This document shows, in pieces, positions 10,344 through 19,320 of a DNA stretch of 36,312 nt (the first letter of the stretch is position 1; every line of letters begins with the position of its first letter). Source of the DNA: Alphaproteobacteria bacterium (lineage in GTDB: Bacteria > Pseudomonadota > Alphaproteobacteria > UBA9219); NCBI GenBank assembly GCA_028692635.1, contig JAQUWX010000014.1:1-36312 (forward strand). The letters are read 5' to 3'. A program made the translations under genes and the position numbers. The notes below the pieces were generated by a model. It saw nothing but the letters and a program-made list of their open reading frames with translations. It was not told the DNA's origin and ran no database searches.

Positions 10344-10922
10344 ATGGCAACGACGAAAACTACTACTACGACCGTGAAGACAACTACTAAGCGTAAGTCG
10401 CTGTCGAGCATTAAGGCCGCCGTAAAGGAAGCTCAACAGGAAGCTCCGGCTCCTGTCGCGGAAACCGCCGCGCCTGCCGTTGTTGCTGCCAATACAAGCG
10501 ACATGCCCGTGAAGCATGAGCGTAAGGTCGATGACCGTGGTCGCGCATATGCTACCGGAAAACGTAAGAACGCGATCGCTCGCGTTTGGATCAAGCCCGG
10601 TAAAGGTAAGATCACCGTCAATGGCCGCGACGTTAAAGTGTATTTCGCTCGCCCCGTGTTGCAGATGATCGTAAACCAGCCGTTCTCGGTTGCCGATCGC
10701 GCCAACCAGTTCGACGTGGAGTGCCTTGTAAACGGTGGCGGTCTTTCTGGACAAGCTGGCGCTGTTAAGCACGGCATATCCAAGGCTCTGACCTATTTCG
10801 AGCCGGATCTTCGCAAGCCTCTTAAAACGGCTCTGTTCCTGCGTCGCGACTCTCGTATCGTTGAACGTAAGAAGTATGGCCGCGCTAAGGCTCGCCGTCG
10901 CTTCCAGTTTAGCAAGCGTTAA
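10344..10922 (+). CDS. rpsI: 30S ribosomal protein S9
   Basis: [31 protein letters not shown]...[19 protein letters not shown]...[25 protein letters not shown]; extended N-terminus. Confidence 0.97.
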   Translation: MATTKTTTTTVKTTTKRKSLSSIKAAVKEAQQEAPAPVAETAAPAVVAANTSDMPVKHERKVDDRGRAYATGKRKNAIARVWIKPGKGKITVNGRDVKVYFARPVLQMIVNQPFSVADRANQFDVECLVNGGGLSGQAGAVKHGISKALTYFEPDLRKPLKTALFLRRDSRIVERKKYGRAKARRRFQFSKR

Positions 10923-10934
10923 TAGACAAGCATC

Positions 10935-10975
10935 AAATATCCGCCCATGCGAAAGCATGCGGCGGATATTTTTTT
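10935..10975 (+). terminator. Rho-independent terminator after rpsI
   Basis: AAATATCCGCC-CATGC-GAAA-GCATG-C-GGCGGATATTTTTTT: long stem, GAAA loop, T-tract. Confidence 0.9.
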
Positions 10976-10990
10976 GCCTTTTTTCTTATT

Positions 10991-12865
10991 TTATAACGCC
11001 CGTACCTTCACATAGCTTCCGGGAGCGTCTTCTATTACTTCGCCGTTCGAGCCAGGTTGAAGGGCGGGGACCATTTCTCCGGAATAGGTTTTCAGCCAGT
11101 TGATCCATTCCGGCCACCATGAACCATCGTGCGAAGTAGCCGTCTTCACCCACTCCTCAGGATCGGCAGGACACGTCGAGTTGGTCCAATAGCCATATTT
11201 GTTAGCCGCAGGAGGATTAATGACTCCAGCAATATGTCCAGATTTAGAGAGAATAAACGTCACCGGACCTTGGTATATTTGAGTCCCAGAATACACCGCT
11301 TTCCATGGAGTTATGTGATCTTCTCTCGTTCCAAGGATAAAGCTTGGAATGGAAATCTGGTGTATGTCGATTGGCACGCCTTTCATGCTTAAGGCATTCG
11401 GCTTTATAAGATTGTTATCCATATACATGTTCCGCAGATAAAAGCTCTGCATGGTGGCAGGCAAGTTCGTCGTGTCGGAATTCCATGTAAGCAGATCGAA
11501 TGGGAACGGATCGCGTCCCAGAAGATAGTTATTCACCACAAACGACCAGATAAGATCATTAGCGCGGAGAAGGTTGAATGTCAGGTTGAGCGTCGGAGCG
11601 CCCAAGAAGCCCTGTTTCTCCATGCGAGCTTCCAGAGCCATTATCTGGTTTTCGTCGATAAATACCCCTATTTCTCCGGGTTCGGCAAAATCGACAAGCG
11701 TGACCAGGTATGTGGCGCTGGCGATCTCAGGGATATTGCGGGGGCGCTTATCTCCTAAAGCTTTTAGATACGCCAATGCGCATGAAAGCAGGGTGCCTCC
11801 GATGCAGTATCCTATGGTATTCACTTTAGGTTCGCCCGTTATGCGACCTATGACCTTAAGAGACTCCAGAATTCCAAGTTCCATATAGTCGTCAAAATTT
11901 ATATGAGAAAGTTCGGAATCCGGGTTCACCCAGGAAACGCAGAATACTGTGTATCCCTGCAATACCAGATAACGGATATAGGAATTCTTCTCTTTAAGAT
12001 CGAGGATGTAATACTTGTTTATCCACGGCGGAATTATAAGAAGCGGAACCTGATGCACTTCCTCCGTCATCGGAGAGTATTGGATAAGCTGCATCAATTC
12101 GTTCTGATAAACGATCTTGCCGGGAGTGGTCGCGATATTCTCTCCGAAACGGAAGAATTTGTTGTTGCTCATCGTGATGGCAAGCTCTCCGCCGCCGCGC
12201 TCAAGATCCTTTAGGAGGTGATCCAGCCCTACGACCAGATTGTCTCCGCCCGTTTCATAAGTAGCGCGCAGAACCTCCGGGTTGGTCATCCAGAAATTGC
12301 TCGGTGACATGGCGTCCACGATCTGACGAGTGTAAAACTCCAGCTTTTGCACAACCTTGGGATCAAGCCCATCGGTTTTATCAACCATGGACTGGGCATA
12401 CTTCGATGATAGCAGGTATGATTGCTTCAGAAAATCGAAGAACCAGACTTCTCTCCACGCATCGTCCTTAAAGCGCTTGTCGTTTGCCTCCGGCTTAAAG
12501 ACCTGCTCTATAACCTCTGTCTTGCCGGAAAGCTTATCAAGCGAAGCTCGGCACAGCTTTATGTAGTCCTTCCAGAAATCAATCTGGAAATCCAAGAGCT
12601 TTTCCGGGGACTGGTTTACCCTTTCAATAAATTCCGAAAAGGCTTCGGTAAGCCTGGCTGGGTCAGAGGGCGGTAAAAAGCCCGCTATGGTTTGGTTGCG
12701 ATCGCGCTCAAGAAACTCCTGTATAAGCTTCTGGGAGCGCTCGGCGACGCTAACCATGATCTCGGACCATTTTCCATGGACGCTTTCCGTATCTGTGGCA
12801 TTAGCCGCTCCCTTATCGTCGGAAGCGGAAAACTTGGGTTTTTTTGCGGGGTCTGTTATGGTCAT
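10991..12865 (-). CDS. phaC: Poly(3-hydroxyalkanoate) polymerase (class I PhaC-like)
   Basis: Lipase-box variant NTIGYCIGGTLLSCALAYL, WVNPDSELSHINFDDYM, PFDLLTWNSDTTNLPATMQSFYLRNMYMDN, TREDHITPWKAVYSG, LSKSGHIAGVINPP. Confidence 0.95.
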   Translation of the reverse strand: MTITDPAKKPKFSASDDKGAANATDTESVHGKWSEIMVSVAERSQKLIQEFLERDRNQTIAGFLPPSDPARLTEAFSEFIERVNQSPEKLLDFQIDFWKDYIKLCRASLDKLSGKTEVIEQVFKPEANDKRFKDDAWREVWFFDFLKQSYLLSSKYAQSMVDKTDGLDPKVVQKLEFYTRQIVDAMSPSNFWMTNPEVLRATYETGGDNLVVGLDHLLKDLERGGGELAITMSNNKFFRFGENIATTPGKIVYQNELMQLIQYSPMTEEVHQVPLLIIPPWINKYYILDLKEKNSYIRYLVLQGYTVFCVSWVNPDSELSHINFDDYMELGILESLKVIGRITGEPKVNTIGYCIGGTLLSCALAYLKALGDKRPRNIPEIASATYLVTLVDFAEPGEIGVFIDENQIMALEARMEKQGFLGAPTLNLTFNLLRANDLIWSFVVNNYLLGRDPFPFDLLTWNSDTTNLPATMQSFYLRNMYMDNNLIKPNALSMKGVPIDIHQISIPSFILGTREDHITPWKAVYSGTQIYQGPVTFILSKSGHIAGVINPPAANKYGYWTNSTCPADPEEWVKTATSHDGSWWPEWINWLKTYSGEMVPALQPGSNGEVIEDAPGSYVKVRAL

Positions 12866-12931
12866 GTTTCAACTTCGCTGATATAAAAATGAAACAGAAG
12901 AGATATAATCTGGAAGAGATTGTTAAATAGC

Positions 12932-13309
12932 ATGATTGCTTATCCAAAATCATCTCCTTTTCGACACTGTGCGTTCGTTTTGCTGCTTGGCACAATAACT
13001 CTCGCGCTTACGTCATGCGCGGATACTAAATGGCCGACCTTCCTAACCGGAGAACCTGACGATAGCGTGCTATTGGCCCCACGGGTTGTAGGAGAACCTC
13101 CAAGCCGATATGGCGAAGACTGGCCTTTGCTGGGTAATGTGCCGGATGCGCCTAAAGATTTTACCTCTCAGAAAGACTGGAAAAAAATAAAAAAGAAGCT
13201 CAAAACAAGTAAAAAGAAGTCCCTGGCGGCAAAACGTCGTATAGACGCCACGGCTCCTGTCGTAGAACCTATGGAGACTCCCGAAATCTTGCCATCAGAT
13301 TCAGAATAA
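12932..13309 (+). CDS. Small conserved-type lipoprotein of unknown function
   Basis: Signal peptide with lipobox LALTSC followed by ADTKWPTFLTGEPDDSVLLAPRVVGEPPSRYGEDWPLLGNVPDAPKDF. ORF opens with TTG 12920; ATG 12932 preferred. Confidence 0.7.
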   Translation: MIAYPKSSPFRHCAFVLLLGTITLALTSCADTKWPTFLTGEPDDSVLLAPRVVGEPPSRYGEDWPLLGNVPDAPKDFTSQKDWKKIKKKLKTSKKKSLAAKRRIDATAPVVEPMETPEILPSDSE

Positions 13310-13336
13310 ACAAAAACACACCCTACGGAGAAAACT

Positions 13337-14323
13337 ATGCGTATTGAACACGTCTATATGGATCGCAACATCGCTATGGAAATGGTGAGAGTGACCGAAG
13401 CCGCAGCTTTAGCCGCTGCCACGCTCATCGGCCTCGGCGATGAAAAGGCCGCCGATCAGGTCGCCGTCAACGCTTTGCGCGACGCTATAAATGCTGTCGA
13501 TATAGACGGAACTGTCGTGATCGGCGAGGGTGAGCGCGATGAAGCTCCCATGCTGTACATCGGCGAAAAAGTCGGAACCGGAACCGGTCCTAAGGTCGAT
13601 ATCGCTTTGGATCCGCTTGAAGGAACCACTCTTACGGCTCATGGCGGCAACAATGCGCTGACTGTTATCGCTATCGCGGAAGCCGGGGGATTTCTCCATG
13701 CTCCCGACGTTTATATGGACAAAATTGCTGTCGGCGTAGGACTGCCAGATCATATAGTCGATCTTGATGCTTCCCCCGCGGAAAATCTTAAAAATCTCGC
13801 TAAAGCGAAAAAGATGGATGTCTCGGATTTGATGGTTTGCATCCTCAATCGTCCTCGCCATATTGATTTGATCGCCAAGGTACGCGAAGCCGGCGCTCGT
13901 ATAACGCTTATCCCGGACGGAGACGTTTCTGGAATCATCGCCACTTCCACTCCGGACAGCGGTATAGATCTATATGTTGGCTCTGGCGGCGCTCCTGAGG
14001 GCGTGCTGGCCGCTGCCGCTTTGCAGTGCATCGGAGGACAAATGCAGGGACGGCTTTTGTTCCGCAACGATAACGAAAAAGGTCGCGCCGCTAAGGCCGG
14101 AATTACCGATTTGAACCGTAAGTATAGCAAGGATGATTTAGCTCATGGCGACGTCATGTTCGCTGCGACGGGCGTGACTAACGGCTCTATGCTGAAAGGC
14201 GTGCGCATAATTCCGGGCGGCGCCATCACTCATTCGATAGTCATGCGCGCTAAAAGCGGCACGGTTCGTCGCATCGAAGCTATTCACGATTTTAAGCGGA
14301 AGACGACTCCGTACAGCAGATAA
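13337..14323 (+). CDS. glpX: Class II fructose-1,6-bisphosphatase
   Basis: NIAMEMVRVTEAAALAAATLIGLGDEKAADQVAVNALR, VVIGEGERDEAPMLYIGEKVG, DIALDPLEGTTLTAHGG. Confidence 0.96.
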   Translation: MRIEHVYMDRNIAMEMVRVTEAAALAAATLIGLGDEKAADQVAVNALRDAINAVDIDGTVVIGEGERDEAPMLYIGEKVGTGTGPKVDIALDPLEGTTLTAHGGNNALTVIAIAEAGGFLHAPDVYMDKIAVGVGLPDHIVDLDASPAENLKNLAKAKKMDVSDLMVCILNRPRHIDLIAKVREAGARITLIPDGDVSGIIATSTPDSGIDLYVGSGGAPEGVLAAAALQCIGGQMQGRLLFRNDNEKGRAAKAGITDLNRKYSKDDLAHGDVMFAATGVTNGSMLKGVRIIPGGAITHSIVMRAKSGTVRRIEAIHDFKRKTTPYSR

Positions 14324-14333
14324 ACGGTAACTC

Positions 14334-16100
14334 ATGAGCCAGGCTTTCCTCGGCGTAGAAAAATCTTTTACCAATCGCCGTTGGATCGCCCGCGCTTATG
14401 ATGAGCGCATGACTCTGGCTTTGGCTCAGAGGTATGAGCTGCCGGATTGTCTTGCCAGAAGTTTAAGCGCTCGCGGAATAGATCTCGATACTGCGGCTAG
14501 CTTTCTCGATCCTAAGTTGCGCGATCTTCTTCCCGACCCAAGCCGCTTTGTCGATATGGATAAGGCGGCGACCCGTCTAATAAATGCCCTGCAAAGCAAC
14601 GAAAAGATCGCTGTTTTCGGAGATTATGACGTAGATGGAGCCACTTCCTCGGCTTTGCTCATCCGTTTTCTTAGGAGTTTGGGAGTTGATTCTCGCCTCT
14701 ATATACCCGACAGATTGAAAGAAGGTTATGGACCGAACTCGATGGCTATGAAAAAGCTGGCTGGTGAGGGAATTAAACTTGTCATATGCGTGGACTGTGG
14801 AACTACTGCGCATGAACCTTTAAAGACGGCTGGAGATGAAGGGCTGGATGTGATCGTCATAGATCATCATGCGGCGGAACCGTCTCTTCCAACTGCATGC
14901 GCGATCGTTAATCCCAATCGTATTGATGAAAAAATGACTCCCGACTTTGGCATGCTCGCAGCCGTCGGGGTTACTTATCTTTTCGTTATCGCGGTTAATA
15001 GAAAACTGCGGGAATTAAAGTGGTTTTCTTCCGAACGTCCAGAACCGGATTTGCGGCAGTGGCTTGATCTTGTGGCTCTTGGAACTATCTGCGACGTTGT
15101 AAAACTTACAGGGCTTAACCGGGCTTTTGTCGCTCAGGGACTTAATATAATGGGGCGAAGGCAAAATGCCGGCATTGCCGCTCTGGCAAAAATCGCTTCA
15201 GTGAAAGACGTTTTAGATTCCTATGCCGCAGGATTTATTCTCGGCCCTAGAATAAATGCTGGGGGCAGGGTGGGTAGCTCTGATCTTGGAGCAAGACTTC
15301 TTGCTTGCGACGACATGTCCGCAGCCACGCTCATAGCGGAGCAGTTGAATAAATATAATACGGACAGGCGCGAGATAGAGGCTCAAGTTCTTGCAGAAGC
15401 CGAAGCCATGACATTCGATGAGGCTTCTCCCATCACATTTGTGGCTTCCGAAAACTGGCATGCCGGAGTCATCGGAATTGTCGCGGCTCGGTTGAAGGAA
15501 AAATTTCATCGTCCTGCTTTGGTCATTGGGATCGAGGGAGATGTGGGAAAAGGCTCTGGGCGCTCTATTGGAAATATAGATCTGGGCGCAGCTATAATCG
15601 CTGCAAGGCAGGCAGGGCTTATCGTAAACGGTGGAGGCCATAAAATGGCTGCCGGATTCACTGTTGTTAAAAATAAAATTGAGGATTTAAAAAAATTCCT
15701 GTCCGAAAGAATAGGAAGGCAACTTGAGGCGGAACCGTTTGAACCTTCTCTCAGCATAGACGGACTTGCCGCTACCAACGGACTTAACGAGGAGTTCGTT
15801 GAGAAGCTCTCCGCACTAAGTCCTTTCGGAGCTGGCAATCCAGAGCCGCGTTTCGCTTTGGCAGATTGCCGGATAATTCGCGCAAGCATCGTAGGCGAAA
15901 AACATGTAAGCCTTATAATAGCTCAGGGCGGATCACGCCTTCGCGCTATAGCTTTCCGCGCTATGGAGAACGGTCTTGGCATCGCTCTTATGAGCATAGG
16001 CGCATCAAGCCCTTGTCATCTCGCAGGACATATCCGCGCCGACAATTGGAAAGGTGACGGATCGGCGCAACTGCTGGTGGACGATGGCGCTTCAGCGTGA
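14334..16100 (+). CDS. recJ: Single-stranded-DNA-specific exonuclease RecJ
   Basis: IAVFGDYDVDGATSSALLIRFL, VCVDCGTTA, VIVIDHHAAEP, LVALGTICDVVKL, GPRINAGGRVG, VNGGGHKMAAGFTV. Confidence 0.96.
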   Translation: MSQAFLGVEKSFTNRRWIARAYDERMTLALAQRYELPDCLARSLSARGIDLDTAASFLDPKLRDLLPDPSRFVDMDKAATRLINALQSNEKIAVFGDYDVDGATSSALLIRFLRSLGVDSRLYIPDRLKEGYGPNSMAMKKLAGEGIKLVICVDCGTTAHEPLKTAGDEGLDVIVIDHHAAEPSLPTACAIVNPNRIDEKMTPDFGMLAAVGVTYLFVIAVNRKLRELKWFSSERPEPDLRQWLDLVALGTICDVVKLTGLNRAFVAQGLNIMGRRQNAGIAALAKIASVKDVLDSYAAGFILGPRINAGGRVGSSDLGARLLACDDMSAATLIAEQLNKYNTDRREIEAQVLAEAEAMTFDEASPITFVASENWHAGVIGIVAARLKEKFHRPALVIGIEGDVGKGSGRSIGNIDLGAAIIAARQAGLIVNGGGHKMAAGFTVVKNKIEDLKKFLSERIGRQLEAEPFEPSLSIDGLAATNGLNEEFVEKLSALSPFGAGNPEPRFALADCRIIRASIVGEKHVSLIIAQGGSRLRAIAFRAMENGLGIALMSIGASSPCHLAGHIRADNWKGDGSAQLLVDDGASA

Positions 16101-16168
16101 ATAAGCCACTTTCATAGTTAAAGTTAATATTCGCAAAATCAGCCCCTCTATGGCATGGAGCTAACCTC

Positions 16169-16285
16169 TTGACAAATCTGGCAACTTATAGCTGATATAG
16201 GGCCACGCGGAGTTATCCGCTACCATATCACTGCAAGAGAGCGATTTTCGCGCTCGGCATTCTTTTAGAGCCGGGCGTTTTTATT
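16169..16285 (+). ncRNA. Candidate small RNA / leader unit: promoter-like sequence, stem-loops and intrinsic terminator
   Basis: TTGACA at 16169-16174 with an A/T-rich -10-like region near 16192-16199 (imperfect); hairpin GCGGA-GTTA-TCCGC (16207-16220); hairpin GAGCG...CGCTC (16239-16255); terminator stem CGCTCGGC...GCCGGGCG (16251-16277) followed by TTTTTATTT. Confidence 0.45.
16251..16285 (+). terminator. Rho-independent terminator upstream of tRNA-His
   Basis: CGCTCGGC-attcttttaga-GCCGGGCG (8-bp stem with one G-U) followed by a T-rich tract. Confidence 0.65.
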
Positions 16286-16320
16286 TGTGCAATAAAGCAT
16301 CGCTTCTTTGTTTGTTGTAT

Positions 16321-16397
16321 GGCGACCGTAGCTCAGTTGGTAGAGTCCTCGATTGTGATTCGAGTTGTCGCGGGTTCAAGTCCCGTCGGTCGCCCCA
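16321..16397 (+). tRNA. tRNA-His (anticodon GTG)
   Basis: Cloverleaf GCGACCG...TCGATTGTGATTCGA...GCGGGTTCAAGTCCCGT...CGGTCGC-C-CCA; extra 5' G opposite C73 as expected for tRNA-His. Confidence 0.95.
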
Positions 16398-16432
16398 ACA
16401 AATTTTCTCTGTCATTCGATGAGGCATAAACA

Positions 16433-17263
16433 TTGTCCATCATAAAAAATTCTCCCGATCTATGGATGCCGGTTTTTCCTTCGCTTGAGCGCGACGGAAA
16501 TAAATATACTCGCGGGTCCGCTCTCATATATGGCGGGGAGCACATGACCGGAGCAGCCAGACTTGCGGCAAGAGCCGCTCAACGTATAGGCGCTGGCATT
16601 GTTTCTATTGCTACGCCCGCATCATCCGTGCCGATTTATGCGCATGCTTTGGAAAGCGTTATAATAAAAAAAACGGACTCTCTTGCTGAGTGGCACGAAC
16701 ATATATATCAGGAAAAACTGAGCGCGATACTTATCGGACCGGGGGCAGGGGTTAGTCAAAATACCTGCGAGTTCGTTTTGTCTGCTTTAAAAACTTCAAA
16801 ACCCTGCGTGCTGGATGCTGACGCTTTGACAAGCTTCTCCAATATGCCAGAGGCGTTATTCTCTTCTTTGCACTCTAACTGTGTGATGACTCCCCATGAG
16901 GGAGAGTTCGCAAAACTGTTTGGCCACCACGTCAATCCAACAGACGGCAAAGCTCTTCGCGCTCAGAAAGCTGCCGTGCTGGCGGGATGTACTGTGCTGC
17001 TTAAAGGGGCCGATACCATAATTGCAGGCAGCAATGGTCAGACCATAATGAACAATAATGCTCCGCCCTGGTTGGCCACCGCTGGGGCTGGAGATGTCCT
17101 GGCTGGTATCATTTTGGGGCTGGTGACACAAAATATGCCCGTATTTATGGCTGCGGCTTCCTCCGCCTGGATACATGGAGATATAGCTAAAACCCTGGGC
17201 CCTGGCCTTATAGCGGAAGACTTGGTTAACGGTATTCCCAGCTTTTTAAGCCACTTGCCTTGA
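16433..17263 (+). CDS. nnrD: ADP-dependent NAD(P)H-hydrate dehydratase (YjeF C-terminal domain only)
   Basis: GSALIYGGEHMTGAARLAARAAQRIGAGIVSIATP, LIGPGAGVS, CVLDADALTSF, VMTPHEGEFAKLFG, WLATAGAGDVLAGIILGL. TTG start. Confidence 0.9.
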   Translation: MSIIKNSPDLWMPVFPSLERDGNKYTRGSALIYGGEHMTGAARLAARAAQRIGAGIVSIATPASSVPIYAHALESVIIKKTDSLAEWHEHIYQEKLSAILIGPGAGVSQNTCEFVLSALKTSKPCVLDADALTSFSNMPEALFSSLHSNCVMTPHEGEFAKLFGHHVNPTDGKALRAQKAAVLAGCTVLLKGADTIIAGSNGQTIMNNNAPPWLATAGAGDVLAGIILGLVTQNMPVFMAAASSAWIHGDIAKTLGPGLIAEDLVNGIPSFLSHLP

Positions 17264-17276
17264 AATAACAAAAATA

Positions 17277-17371
17277 GCATAGTGATTACGTTCCGCCTAA
17301 GCAACGGTGCTTGTGGCGTATGGGAAATCAGTGCAGATGATTTTAGGTGCCTTAACCAGTCATCACTATGC
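17277..17371 (+). ncRNA. Candidate structured RNA / leader element (multi-stem junction)
   Basis: Closing stem GCATAGTGAT (17277-17286) / ATCACTATGC (17362-17371) extended by AC/GT after one mismatch; internal hairpins CGCCtAAGCA-ACGG-TGCTTgtGGCG (17294-17318) and AAATCA-GTGCAGA-TGATTT (17325-17343). No similarity search was possible. Confidence 0.35.
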
Positions 17372-17387
17372 AACGGTCGAGGAGGGG

Positions 17388-17579
17388 ATGACCTTTCAAA
17401 GGACCGGAGCCGGAGCTTTCACTGAAATTGCCCGCGTTCTTGAAGTTACTCAGGACAGAATGGGTATCCCTCATGTTCGGTTTCAACTACAGGTTTCACG
17501 CGGCGCGGTGAAACCGACTGTGGAGTGTCGCACTCTTGCCCTGGAAACCTTCTATGCGCGGTACAAAAAGGCGCTTTGA
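17388..17579 (+). CDS. Small protein of unknown function (63 aa from ATG 17388; frame open back to GTG 17307)
   Basis: MTFQRTGAGAFTEIARVLEVTQDRMGIPHVRFQLQVSRGAVKPTVECRTLALETFYARYKKAL; GAGGAGGGG directly upstream of ATG 17388. Confidence 0.55.
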   Translation: MTFQRTGAGAFTEIARVLEVTQDRMGIPHVRFQLQVSRGAVKPTVECRTLALETFYARYKKAL

Positions 17580-17662
17580 GCTTCCTCATCAAACTAAGTT
17601 TGATCTTAGCGACATTTCTCTATAAAACAGCGACCTTGTATGTACTAAAAGAGTATTTTGCT

Positions 17663-17747
17663 GCGGGCGTGGCGGAATTGGTAGACGCGCAGGATTTAGG
17701 TTCCTGTAACTTAGGTTGTGGGGGTTCAAGTCCCTTCGCCCGCACCA
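17663..17747 (+). tRNA. tRNA-Leu (anticodon TAG)
   Basis: GCGGGCG acceptor pairing with CGCCCGC, long variable arm, anticodon loop ATTTAGGT, encoded CCA. Confidence 0.95.
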
Positions 17748-17817
17748 TAAGGTTTTCTTATTCGCGCAGCGAATTAGAAAACCTTATGCCACGCCGTAGC
17801 TTGCGCAGCAAGCGAAG
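17747..17817 (+). repeat. Two tandem palindromic hairpins between tRNA-Leu and tig
   Basis: ATAAGGTTTTCTTATTCGC-GCA-GCGAATTAGAAAACCTTAT (19-bp stem, one mismatch, 17747-17787), then GCC..GCTTGC-GCA-GCAAGC..GGC. Confidence 0.7.
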
Positions 17818-17864
17818 GCGGGCAAAGGCCAAATATTATTTTATTAAAAGGAACAGAGAGCACC

Positions 17865-19196
17865 ATGATGAACGTCAAGGAAGTCAGCAGCAAGGGTTTG
17901 AAGCGCGAATTCTTAATTACGGTTCCACGTGACGAAGTGGAAAAAAGTCTGACGCAGCGACTTGAGAAAGTCGGCAAGACTGCGAAAATACAAGGCTTTC
18001 GTCCGGGAAAGGCTCCTATCGGGATTATAATGCAGCGCTATGGCGACAGCATTCGCGCAGAGGTGATAGAGGAAACCGTCTCTGAAAGCACTCATAAAAC
18101 TTTGAGCGAGCGTAAGCTGCGCCCCGCCATGCAGCCCAAAATCGAAGTGACGGAATATAGCCAGGATAAGGACCTGGAGTTCAAACTTATGCTCGAGGTT
18201 TTGCCCGAGATAACGCTTACCGATTTCAGCAAATTCAAATTTGAGCGTCATGTTGTCGAAGTCGATGAAGCTTCGGTAATCGAGGCCATTACGCGAACCG
18301 CCAAGCAAATGCATGAGCCGGAATTGATTGCCGAACCTCGCGCAGCGAAGATGGGCGATGTTGCCGTTATCGATTTTGACGGTTCTGTCGATGGCGAAAA
18401 ACAACCTGGGATGAAGGCTGACGGATACAAGCTGGAGCTTGGATCGAAGTCGTTCATAGACACTTTCGAAGAACAGATCGTCGGCATGAAAGCCGGAAGC
18501 AGCAAAGATATAAAAGTTAAGTTCCCCGCTGATTACCAAGCTAAAAACCTGGCGGGAAAAACGGCTGTGTTCGAAGTTAAGCTCAATGAATTGCGCGCAC
18601 AGAAAGAAGTCGTTCTTAATGACGAGCTTGCCAAGGAGCTTGGTTTTGACACTCTGGATGCTCTTAAGAAGAGAGTGTCCGACGATATCGGAGCTAATTA
18701 TGTGAAATCGGCTCGCTCGGTGCTGAAGCGCAGCTTGCTGGATAAGCTTTCAGAGACTCATAAGTTTGAAGTTCCATCCAGTCTGCTTGAAGGTGAGTTC
18801 GAGAGCATCTGGCAACAAGTGCAGCAAAACAAAAAACGCGGCAATCTGTCCGAAGACGAGATGAAGAAAAGCGACGATGATTTGACCAAAGAATACCGCA
18901 AGATCGCAGAACGCCGCATTAAGCTGGGGCTTTTGCTTGCGGAAGTCGGAAATCAGCAGAAAATCGTCGTTTCAAACATCGAGTTGCGCGATGCCATGAT
19001 GAATGCGGCTCGCAGCTTCCCTGGACAGGAAAAAGCGGTTTTCGACTATTACACCAAGACGGAAGGGGCTTTAGAGCGTCTTCGTGCCCCCATCTTGGAG
19101 GAAAAGACTGTGGATTATATCTTGTCTAAGGCCACGCTGACCGACAAGAAGATATCCGCAGACGATCTGCTTAAATTGCAGGACGATGAAGATTAA
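17865..19196 (+). CDS. tig: Trigger factor
   Basis: MNVKEVSSKGLKREFLITVPRDEVEKSLTQRLEKVGKTAKIQGFRPGKAPIGIIMQRYG ribosome-binding signature; PPIase and C-terminal regions. Confidence 0.96.
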   Translation: MMNVKEVSSKGLKREFLITVPRDEVEKSLTQRLEKVGKTAKIQGFRPGKAPIGIIMQRYGDSIRAEVIEETVSESTHKTLSERKLRPAMQPKIEVTEYSQDKDLEFKLMLEVLPEITLTDFSKFKFERHVVEVDEASVIEAITRTAKQMHEPELIAEPRAAKMGDVAVIDFDGSVDGEKQPGMKADGYKLELGSKSFIDTFEEQIVGMKAGSSKDIKVKFPADYQAKNLAGKTAVFEVKLNELRAQKEVVLNDELAKELGFDTLDALKKRVSDDIGANYVKSARSVLKRSLLDKLSETHKFEVPSSLLEGEFESIWQQVQQNKKRGNLSEDEMKKSDDDLTKEYRKIAERRIKLGLLLAEVGNQQKIVVSNIELRDAMMNAARSFPGQEKAVFDYYTKTEGALERLRAPILEEKTVDYILSKATLTDKKISADDLLKLQDDED

Positions 19197-19320
19197 ATCG
19201 ATTGATATCCTCTGATAATCCGCTAATTTGAGATAGCTTGTTCTAGCGTCTTGTCATATGTCGCGTATGGCATTACTTTCTTTGTGTCCCGCCCGCTTTT
19301 AATCAGGAGTATGTTCATCC

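Noticed and set aside
9686-10958. Long minus-strand ORFs (241 and 212 aa) antisense to rplM-rpsI
   Set aside because: The sense strand encodes unmistakable L13 and S9; antisense products lack recognisable features.
17277-17371. Assigning the nnrD-downstream element to the cobalamin riboswitch family
   Set aside because: Only short box-like similarities in the right order; the canonical conserved core is not present as I read it. Kept as an unclassified candidate.
17525-17932. 135-aa ORF spanning tRNA-Leu (AGVAELVDAQDLGSCNLGCGGSSPFARTIR)
   Set aside because: Translated tRNA artefact.
17913-18539. 208-aa minus-strand ORF antisense to tig
   Set aside because: Shadow ORF; trigger factor is unambiguous on the plus strand.
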